Shown one piece after another: positions 1-5,050 of a stretch of DNA of 5,050 nucleotides; the stretch's first letter is position 1, and each line of letters starts with the position of its first letter. The stretch is from assembly GCA_002694955.1 (NCBI GenBank), contig NZNR01000100.1:1-5050 (forward strand). Reading direction: 5' to 3'. Origin of the DNA: Planctomycetaceae bacterium (GTDB lineage Bacteria > Planctomycetota > Planctomycetia > Pirellulales > UBA1268). A program made the position numbers and the translations under genes. Below the pieces are notes generated by a model. That model made no database searches, was not told where the DNA came from, and saw only the letters and a list, made by a program, of their open reading frames with translations.

Positions 1-1539
1 CTCCAACTGGATTGCAGCCTCATTCAGAGTGTCTCGAATAAGGTCTGCTGTTTCGAAATCTTTTGCCTGACGAGCTCGAGATCGCAGTTTAATAATCAGT
101 TGCATTAAGGAGTCGAGCAGTTTGCCATCAGTACCTGTGGGTACTTCTTTCGGTGGATCAACAAAAAGCCCAAGAGTGCCCGTGAGTTCGCGCATTACGT
201 GCATGAGATCATCAAGGGTTTCAAGGTTCTGCATCTCTTTTTTCTTTTCAAGCCCCTTGCTGTCGATGAATTTGTTTATAGATCGAACAAAGTCGAACAG
301 AGTAGCCACAGCTATCGCAGTGTTGAAGTCGTCATCCATCGCTTCTAGGAAACGATTCCGCAATGCTGTAACGTGCTCACGTACCGTGTCATCGAGTTCG
401 GCAATAGCAGCATTGCCATCACGGCGATCGCGTGTGCGCAGAGTGTAGTACGACTTTTCACAGAGCCTTTCGTAGCGGTTGAAAAGCCTCTCAAATGCTT
501 CGAGTGCTCGAGCAGATTCTCCAAGGGGCTCTTCACCGAAATGGATTGGGCTTCGGTAGTGAGTTGAAAGGAGCAGGAGCTTTATTGCTTCCGGTCGGTG
601 TCGGGCAAGAAGTTCTCGGAAAGGCTCAGCTCCAGTGGACTTTGATATTTTCGTTGCTGTTAGATCAGCAGGAGTGTCGCTGCCATCTCGTGGACGGCCG
701 CCGACCTTCCCTGATGCCCCTGCAGCCTGCATGAGTCCATTATGCATCCAGTACGTAGCCATAGGGCAGTCGTGGAGTGATTCACTCTGTGCGATTTCGT
801 TTTCATGGTGAGGGAAGACCAGATCAAGTCCACCTCCGTGGATGTCAAAATGGTTGCCGAGCAGGGCCTCGCTCATAGCTGAGCACTCAATATGCCAGCC
901 TGGTCGTCCCGGCCCCCAGGGACTGTCCCAGGAAGGCTCGCCAGACTTTGCCTTTTTCCAAAGCGCAAAGTCGGCGGCTGACCTCTTTCTATTGGCAGTT
1001 GCGGCACCTTCACCCTGCGTTTTTTCGAGTGAACGGTTTGTAAGTTTTCCATAATCTTCGTCTTTGGCGACATCGAAATAAACATCTCCGTCTGCTGGAT
1101 ACGCAAAATCTTTTTTCACGAGGCCTGCAATAAATTGAATAATGCCTTCAATGTGGTCAGTTGCCTTGGGCATGGAATCGATGCCATCAACACCAAGTGC
1201 TGAAAGGTTATCCAAATAGTCGGCGGTCATTTCCTCGGCCAGAGCGGCCATCGACATGCCGCGACTTTTACTTTCGGCGATAAGTTTGTCGTCAACATCT
1301 GTTATGTTGACAATCCAAGTGACATCCCATCCTGAATAAACAAGATGCCGCTTGATTGTGTCAAAAATAACTGGACCAACCATGTGTCCAATGTGACTCG
1401 GCTTGTAAACTGTTGGTCCGCAGAGATACATGCCGACCTTGCCAGGCACAACCGTTTTGAATTGCTCTTTCTGGTGACTTAACGTGTTGTAAAGTTCAAT
1501 GTTTGGAAAGCTTTGAGTGGATTGATTTAGTTCCGCCAT
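1..1539 (-). CDS. cysS: Cysteinyl-tRNA synthetase (class I), 3' end cut by the window edge
   Basis: This cytoplasmic enzyme activates cysteine with ATP and loads it onto tRNA-Cys. I read 513 uninterrupted codons from the ATG at 1539. The class I HIGH motif is at residues 49-52 (SHIGHM), just after CGPTVY at 40-45. The catalytic zinc site is complete: Cys40, Cys219 (WHIECSAM), His244 and Glu248 (FPHHENE), with the same 25- and 4-residue spacing as the E. coli enzyme. The second ATP-binding loop reads KISKS (297-301) instead of KMSKS. It follows an insert of about 21 residues, rich in glycine and charged residues, relative to E. coli. The C-terminal helical tRNA-binding part ends in KDFETADLIRDTLNEA, so probably only 10-20 residues are missing. 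An AGGGAG at 1552-1557 lies 12 bases before the ATG, a slightly long Shine-Dalgarno spacing. The gene follows ispF by 43 bp on the same strand. Identification is firm. The insert and the Met-to-Ile change look like planctomycete family traits, which is from memory. Confidence 0.97.
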   Translation of the reverse strand, partial: MAELNQSTQSFPNIELYNTLSHQKEQFKTVVPGKVGMYLCGPTVYKPSHIGHMVGPVIFDTIKRHLVYSGWDVTWIVNITDVDDKLIAESKSRGMSMAALAEEMTADYLDNLSALGVDGIDSMPKATDHIEGIIQFIAGLVKKDFAYPADGDVYFDVAKDEDYGKLTNRSLEKTQGEGAATANRKRSAADFALWKKAKSGEPSWDSPWGPGRPGWHIECSAMSEALLGNHFDIHGGGLDLVFPHHENEIAQSESLHDCPMATYWMHNGLMQAAGASGKVGGRPRDGSDTPADLTATKISKSTGAEPFRELLARHRPEAIKLLLLSTHYRSPIHFGEEPLGESARALEAFERLFNRYERLCEKSYYTLRTRDRRDGNAAIAELDDTVREHVTALRNRFLEAMDDDFNTAIAVATLFDFVRSINKFIDSKGLEKKKEMQNLETLDDLMHVMRELTGTLGLFVDPPKEVPTGTDGKLLDSLMQLIIKLRSRARQAKDFETADLIRDTLNEAAIQLE

Positions 1540-1551
1540 ATTTCAGTGTGG

Positions 1552-1557
1552 CTCCCT
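1552..1557 (-). promoter_or_regulatory. Candidate ribosome binding site of cysS
   Basis: On the minus strand this reads AGGGAG, 12 bases upstream of the cysS ATG. It is the only purine-rich match in the 43-bp ispF-cysS gap and supports the ATG at 1539 as the start. The spacing is longer than the usual 5-9 bases, so it may be a weak site. Confidence 0.5.
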
Positions 1558-1582
1558 GGTTTTTCAAAAATCTATAGTGTTT

Positions 1583-2077
1583 TTAGGTTTTGTTGAATGC
1601 CGCTTGCGTTTCGAGCAATACGACGCACTCAGCTGCGATCGCTCGCTCCTCACCGATCGGTCCAACAGCTTCGCCGGTCTTGGCCTTGATCCAGATCTGA
1701 TTGATATCAAGACTCAGTAAGCCAGAGATTGTCCTCCTGATTTCCTCTCTGTGAGGGAGGATTTTTGGTTTTTGAGCAAAGATAATGCAATCCATATTCA
1801 CGATATTCCAGCCTGATCCCTGCACTTTATCCATTGCTACAGCAAGCATTGAGCTCGACGGCCTATCTTTATTTTCTGGGTCATCATCAGGGAAAAGTTC
1901 ACCAATGTCACCAAGAGTGGCAGCTCCGAGGAGTGCGTCAGTCACGGCATGCAGTAGGACATCAGCATCACTATGGCCTACGGCCGATTTGCTGTGAGGA
2001 ATTTTTAGCCCACCAAGCCAGAGCCCATTTCCAGGCTCAAGTCTGTGCGTGTCATGACCAATTCCAATTCGATACAT
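1583..2077 (-). CDS. ispF: 2-C-methyl-D-erythritol 2,4-cyclodiphosphate synthase
   Basis: IspF converts CDP-methylerythritol 2-phosphate to methylerythritol cyclodiphosphate and CMP in the MEP (non-mevalonate) isoprenoid pathway, acting as a cytoplasmic homotrimer. The 164-residue product is close to the usual length of about 160. It opens MYRIGIGHDTHRL, giving metal ligands Asp9 and His11; the third, His43, lies in SDADVLLHAVTDALLG. DIGELFPDDDP (57-67) and FAQKPK (100-105) are also family segments. Near the end, KAKTGEAVG keeps the threonine (134) and glutamate (136) equivalent to E. coli T133 and E135. The following GFTGRGEG stretch is replaced by GPIGEERA, a pattern I associate with planctomycetes. 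The frame stays open back to a TTG at 2125, which would add 16 residues. I chose the ATG at 2077 because the protein then starts right at the conserved first strand, with GGGA seven bases upstream. Its neighbour cysS is probably co-transcribed. Confidence 0.97.
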   Translation of the reverse strand: MYRIGIGHDTHRLEPGNGLWLGGLKIPHSKSAVGHSDADVLLHAVTDALLGAATLGDIGELFPDDDPENKDRPSSSMLAVAMDKVQGSGWNIVNMDCIIFAQKPKILPHREEIRRTISGLLSLDINQIWIKAKTGEAVGPIGEERAIAAECVVLLETQAAFNKT

Positions 2078-2154
2078 TTCAGTTTCCCGTGCGGAAATTC
2101 CCAGTAAATGTTTCCAGAGCGGCAAGTCTATCGTTTTGGCCTATACTTCGGCAT
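2078..2154. promoter_or_regulatory. Divergent intergenic region between ispF and the ABC operon
   Basis: These 77 bp separate the leftward ispF-cysS pair from the rightward transporter operon, so promoters for both directions should lie here or just inside the flanking genes. On the plus strand a TATACT hexamer stands out (separate entry). On the minus strand I found no convincing -35/-10 pair for ispF. No clear operator palindrome is visible. Confidence 0.6.
2142..2147 (+). promoter_or_regulatory. Candidate -10 box (TATACT) of the ABC transporter operon
   Basis: TATACT matches the bacterial -10 consensus TATAAT at five of six positions and ends 7 bases before the ATG at 2155. A start 6-8 bases past the hexamer would fall at about 2153-2155, giving a leaderless or nearly leaderless mRNA. 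In agreement, no Shine-Dalgarno-like sequence is visible before this ATG. The -35 position is poor: gcggca at 2119-2124 with a 17-base spacer matches three of six. The hexamer could be chance, with the true promoter further upstream. Confidence 0.4.
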
Positions 2155-3204
2155 ATGTACGACAACAGTGAAACAAAAAGTGCCCGCGTAATCGAGGTCA
2201 ATGGTTTGGCCAAAGAATATCGTGTGTACGACAAGCCAGAAGGGCTCTGGGCGAGTGTACGCGGTCTCTTTCAACGAAAAAATAGAATAATCCACGCGTT
2301 GCGAGGGGTGGATCTGAGCGTTGGCCGAGGTGAATTCCTCGCAATGCTTGGGCCGAACGGGGCGGGAAAGACAACATTTTTAAAGCTGCTCTCTGGAATT
2401 ATTACGCCAACGCAGGGAACTGCCCGTGTTTTGGGCCATGTGCCATGGGATCGAGCCGACGAATTTCGGCGGCGGTTCGCTCTTGTGATGGGCCAAAAAA
2501 ATCAGCTTTGGTGGGATTTGCCGGCAGCAGAGAGTTTTCGGCTCCACCAGGAAATTTATCGAATCGACCCGGTTCGATTTGCGAGAATTCGTGATGAACT
2601 TGTCGATATGTTGGGGGTAGCTCGCCTTCTTGGGCAACCGGTGCGAGAACTTTCGCTCGGAGAGCGAATGAAATTGGAACTGATTGCCGCGCTGCTTCAC
2701 GAACCCGAGGTGCTATTTCTTGATGAGCCAACTATCGGCCTTGATGTTGTTGCACAGCATACAATCCATGAGTTTCTCAGGCACATTCAAAAGCAGCGGT
2801 CGGTCACGGTTGTCTTGACGACGCACTACATGAAGGATGTTGCTGCCCTTTGCGAGCGAGTGGTGGTTGTTACGGGCGGTACTATTCTTTATGACGGTTC
2901 ACTTGAGCAGATCGTTGATCAGTTTACGTCGCATAAGGTGGTGACACTTGATCTTGAGAGTCCTCCCGCCGCTGGGCAAATAGAGCGATTTGGGTTCTCG
3001 TGCGAAGTCAATGGTCCTCGTGTCTCCTTGCGAATTGACCGATCACGGATAGCAGATGCTTTGCCAAAACTGCTGGCGAGCCAACAAGTCCGAGATGTCT
3101 CTGTAGAGGACGTCCCCTTGGAAGAAATTGTTGCCAATTTGTTTCGTGGGGTGGCAAATCGACAGGCGGATGTAGAAGCAAAACAGGAAGTTGAAGCAGT
3201 ATGA
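2155..3204 (+). CDS. ABC-2-type export ATPase (COG4586-like, viologen-exporter type)
   Basis: This is the ATP-hydrolysing subunit of an export system, on the cytoplasmic face of the inner membrane. The 349-residue product has all nucleotide-binding motifs: Walker A GPNGAGKTT (66-74), Q-loop Gln114 in MGQKNQLWWDLP, signature LSLGERMK (166-173), Walker B VLFLDEP (186-192) with catalytic Glu191, D-loop GLD (195-197) and switch His224. The signature is LSLGE rather than LSGGQ. That variant, the QLWWDLP segment, and a basic linker between the first strand and Walker A (about 26-45, KPEGLW...RGLFQRK) fit the COG4586 group, which pairs with two unlike permeases. Residues from about 260 to 349 form a C-terminal accessory domain ending in an acidic and basic tail. 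I chose the ATG at 2155 because homology to the fold starts a few residues later (RVIEVNGLAKEYR). The frame is open upstream to 1834, but that stretch lies opposite ispF. The stop overlaps the next gene's ATG (ATGA), suggesting translational coupling. Substrate unknown. Confidence 0.93.
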   Translation: MYDNSETKSARVIEVNGLAKEYRVYDKPEGLWASVRGLFQRKNRIIHALRGVDLSVGRGEFLAMLGPNGAGKTTFLKLLSGIITPTQGTARVLGHVPWDRADEFRRRFALVMGQKNQLWWDLPAAESFRLHQEIYRIDPVRFARIRDELVDMLGVARLLGQPVRELSLGERMKLELIAALLHEPEVLFLDEPTIGLDVVAQHTIHEFLRHIQKQRSVTVVLTTHYMKDVAALCERVVVVTGGTILYDGSLEQIVDQFTSHKVVTLDLESPPAAGQIERFGFSCEVNGPRVSLRIDRSRIADALPKLLASQQVRDVSVEDVPLEEIVANLFRGVANRQADVEAKQEVEAV

Positions 3205-4085
3205 GTGAGGCTGTAAATCCCGAGGTCTTACAATCGTCCTGTGGTTGGTTTCCAGCAGTTCGGTCATGGTGGCGAATGCTCACCATTTGCCTCGAAGAGC
3301 GGCTTGCGTATCGGAGCGACTTTGCGTTGGGTACGCTGATGCGTTTCCTGCCGATTGTCACTCAGGTTTTTCTCTGGACGGCTGTTTTTGCTGCCTCGAG
3401 CCGAGCCGATATCGCAGGTTACTCTCGTGACAATATCGTCGCGTACTATCTGCTCACGATGGTTACCCGAGCTTTTTCAAGCATGCCGAGTCTTGCAGGA
3501 GGTATTTCTCGTTGTATTCGCGATGGATCGGTGAAGAAATATCTGATTCAGCCAGTTGACTATATCGGGTTTCTGCTTGCTTCTCGTGTCGCTCACAAAC
3601 TTGTTTACTACATCGTGGCAATCATTCCGTTTGCTGCAGTTTTATTTTTCTGCCGTGCTTATTTTCCTCCAGCACCTGATGGTCTTACAATCGCTGCCTA
3701 CGTTTTATCGTTGCTGCTTTCGTTCCTGCTTGGATTTTTCTTAGAGGCAACTTTGGGAATGATTGCATTTTGGTTTCTTGAAGTTTCCAGTATTATTTTT
3801 GCCTATATGTTGTTTCAGTATCTGCTTTCGGGGCATATGTTTCCAATCGATATGCTTGCAGATATTCCCACAGGGATAAGCGGAGTAAGCCTCGCAGATG
3901 TTGTGCGATTGTTGCCGTTTGAGTACACCGCTTACTTTCCAGCTGCCGTGTGGCTGGGAAAAATAACAGGTTGGGAACTTGTGAGAGGACTTCTTCTTGA
4001 AATTGTATGGCTTGTAATCGCCATAGGAACTTGCCGGTTTGTGTGGTGGCGCGGTACCAAACGATATAGTGGGTTTGGCGGATAA
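3201..4085 (+). CDS. ABC-2-type permease, first of two (COG4587/DUF990-like)
   Basis: Integral inner-membrane subunit forming half of the exporter channel. The 294-residue product has no cleavable signal peptide. About six hydrophobic segments can be seen near residues 46-65, 77-95, 133-152, 163-183, 184-207 and 262-282. An amphipathic N-terminal stretch ending EERLAYRSDF precedes the first. Family-like segments are GSVKKYLIQPVD (109-120, probably cytoplasmic between helices 2 and 3), LLPFEYTAYFPAAVWLGK (237-254) and the C-terminus RGTKRYSGFGG. Its ATG overlaps the ATPase stop by four bases, with AGGAAG ten bases upstream. Length and topology match ABC2_membrane_6 (PF06182) permeases. It should pair with the next gene's product as a heterodimer, because both copies sit with one ATPase gene. 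The substrate cannot be told from the sequence. Confidence 0.88.
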   Translation: MSEAVNPEVLQSSCGWFPAVRSWWRMLTICLEERLAYRSDFALGTLMRFLPIVTQVFLWTAVFAASSRADIAGYSRDNIVAYYLLTMVTRAFSSMPSLAGGISRCIRDGSVKKYLIQPVDYIGFLLASRVAHKLVYYIVAIIPFAAVLFFCRAYFPPAPDGLTIAAYVLSLLLSFLLGFFLEATLGMIAFWFLEVSSIIFAYMLFQYLLSGHMFPIDMLADIPTGISGVSLADVVRLLPFEYTAYFPAAVWLGKITGWELVRGLLLEIVWLVIAIGTCRFVWWRGTKRYSGFGG

Positions 4086-4102
4086 TTCTCGGAACACTGT
4101 TC

Positions 4103-4921
4103 ATGCGACGATATATCAGAATCTTTTCCACTTTTGCGCGGGCGTGCCTTGTTCGCGACATGACATTCCGGGCAAATTTCTTGCTTGAGTGTCTGACCAG
4201 CCTTGGATGGATGTCAATGAATCTAGCATTCTATTTATTAATCTTTAACTTCACTCCAGAGATAGGTCGAGGAAGTGGCTGGTCGCGTGAGCCATTTTTT
4301 GCTTTCGTTGCTACAGGTCTAGTTATCAACGCAATTGTGCAGACTTTATTTATGCCAAGCGCTTCGGAACTTACAGAGATGGTTCGAACTGGTGGTCTTG
4401 ATTCAGTTCTCGTGCGGCCTCTTGATGCCCAGTTCCTGCTTTCGATGCACAGATTTGATTTCTCATCGATGGCGAATGGCCTTGTCGGGGTTGGCCTGCT
4501 TGTTTGGGCTGTCCTTCGGTTCCCTGTTGCACCACCACTCATTGCATTTCTCCTCTATCCGTTGCTCATTGCTTGTGGTGTGGCAATTTTGTACGGGCTT
4601 ATCATTATGCTTGCAGCAGCAACTATACTGATGGGTAGAAACCAGAGTTTGTATGATTTTTGGTTTTATATAACCAATTTTTCTCGCTATCCCGCTGAAA
4701 TATATTCAGGCCCGTGGGGGGATCCACTCCGTACATTCTGTACTTTTGTCATTCCCATTTTGCTCGTGGTGAATGTGCCTGCGGGTACTCTTGCTCGCCC
4801 ACTCTCAGGGGAATCTTGGGGAATGGTTGTAATGACTTTTGCAGCTGCTTGCCTTTCTGTTGGCCTGTCGCGACTATTTTTTCAAGCTGCACTGGCTCGG
4901 TATCGTAGTGCCTCAAGCTGA
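4103..4921 (+). CDS. ABC-2-type permease, second of two (COG3694/DUF990-like)
   Basis: Second integral-membrane half of the exporter. The 272-residue product has about six hydrophobic segments near 31-50, 64-82, 122-140, 143-175 (long, possibly kinked or two short ones), 212-228 and 238-260. The N-terminus (RDMTFRANFLLECLTSLGW), the loop GGLDSVLVRPLDAQFLLS (97-114) and the segment NFSRYPAEIYSGP (192-204) followed by PILLVVNVPAG are typical of DUF990/PF06182 proteins, from memory. The motif at 97-108 lines up with one in the preceding permease, so the two look like diverged paralogues. The gene starts 17 bp after that permease, with GGAA eight bases before the ATG, and is clearly in the same operon. 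No terminator hairpin follows, so transcription may continue into the next gene. Export substrate unknown. Confidence 0.9.
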   Translation: MRRYIRIFSTFARACLVRDMTFRANFLLECLTSLGWMSMNLAFYLLIFNFTPEIGRGSGWSREPFFAFVATGLVINAIVQTLFMPSASELTEMVRTGGLDSVLVRPLDAQFLLSMHRFDFSSMANGLVGVGLLVWAVLRFPVAPPLIAFLLYPLLIACGVAILYGLIIMLAAATILMGRNQSLYDFWFYITNFSRYPAEIYSGPWGDPLRTFCTFVIPILLVVNVPAGTLARPLSGESWGMVVMTFAAACLSVGLSRLFFQAALARYRSASS

Positions 4922-4975
4922 GTGAATTTTCAGAATATGTTGTAGCCTCCTGTAAAACTGATCGGGTTATCATTT

Positions 4976-5050
4976 ATGCTTGGCTGGTTGAGACTTATAC
5001 GTGTACCCAATCTTGCAACAGCGATTGCAGATCCTCTGGCGGGTTTTTTG
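4976..5050 (+). CDS. UbiA-family prenyltransferase, N-terminal fragment cut by the window edge
   Basis: Only 25 codons are present, starting at the ATG and open to the edge: MLGWLRLIRVPNLATAIADP then LAGFL. The pattern R-L-x-R-x-P-N-x-x-T-A-x-A-D-x-x-A-G-F is the usual opening of UbiA-like membrane prenyltransferases, which join isoprenoid chains to aromatic or other acceptors. EboC-type and other planctomycete UbiA homologues begin this way. The diagnostic NxxxDxxxD motif would lie outside the window, so the subfamily and acceptor cannot be assigned. The 54-bp gap after the second permease (4922-4975) shows no hairpin terminator and only a weak CGGG ahead of the start. Read-through from the ABC operon is possible. 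Confidence 0.72.
   Translation, partial: MLGWLRLIRVPNLATAIADPLAGFL

Noticed and set aside
122..448. Plus-strand open frame of 108 codons
   Set aside because: It is antisense to the well-supported cysS, is serine and arginine rich, and has no recognisable domain. It is a shadow frame.
1540..1582. TATAGA and a TTTTT-G-AAAAA palindrome in the ispF-cysS gap, considered as an internal promoter or terminator
   Set aside because: The -35 position has no match. The palindrome has a one-base loop and no GC stem, so it would not act as an intrinsic terminator.
2078..2125. Extended IspF start at a TTG at 2125
   Set aside because: It adds 16 residues with no family match. IspF proteins normally start right at the RIGIGHD strand, which the ATG at 2077 provides along with a GGGA at suitable distance.
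1834..2154. In-frame upstream extension of the ABC ATPase to a TTG at 1834 (107 extra codons)
   Set aside because: It lies entirely opposite ispF and the intergenic region, and shows no ABC-like or other recognisable sequence. The conserved ATPase fold begins shortly after the ATG at 2155.
2402..2731. Minus-strand open frame of 109 codons inside the ATPase gene
   Set aside because: It is the complement of the Walker B and signature region. Its openness follows from the coding strand, and nothing protein-like is recognisable.
3741..4161. Two overlapping minus-strand open frames of 118 and 122 codons across the permease junction
   Set aside because: They are antisense to membrane-protein codons, overlap each other in different frames, and show no recognisable features.
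4927..4956. Possible promoter for the UbiA-like gene (TTTTCA, 18-base spacer, TGTAAA)
   Set aside because: Each hexamer matches only four of six consensus positions. In such AT-rich sequence this is expected by chance.

Overview
The window looks like chromosome from a planctomycete, probably near the Pirellulales or Gimesia-like groups. Three observations support this. The cysteinyl-tRNA synthetase carries a glycine-rich insert before a KISKS loop. IspF has the C-terminal pattern KTGEAVGP in place of the textbook TTEKLGF. Base composition is moderate, with many CGA arginine codons. The lineage is inferred from remembered family patterns, not from a search.

Layout. Positions 1-1539 (minus) hold cysS, which lacks only its last few codons at the left edge. 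Positions 1583-2077 (minus) hold a complete ispF, 43 bp upstream of cysS and probably co-transcribed with it. Positions 2078-2154 are a 77-bp divergent intergenic region. Positions 2155-4921 (plus) encode a tight three-gene ABC-2-type export system: one ATPase and two different six-helix permeases, joined by a 4-base ATGA overlap and then a 17-bp gap. At 4976-5050 (plus) the first 25 codons of a UbiA-like prenyltransferase run off the right edge. No RNA genes, mobile elements, CRISPR arrays, clear repeats or clear intrinsic terminators are visible, and no gene-free stretch exceeds 77 bp.

How the genes fit together. The leftward pair is housekeeping: IspF makes an intermediate of the MEP isoprenoid route, and CysS charges tRNA-Cys. 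The rightward operon encodes a complete heteromeric exporter of the little-studied COG4586/COG4587/COG3694 type. I recall one characterised relative, a cyanobacterial viologen exporter. The natural substrate cannot be read from this sequence. A UbiA-type enzyme downstream and ispF upstream both touch isoprenoid metabolism, but a functional link to the transporter is only a suggestion.

This is mostly an ordinary region. I do not see a convincing undescribed system. The points most worth a second look are a possible leaderless start for the ABC operon, the paired paralogous permeases, and the lineage-type changes in CysS and IspF.
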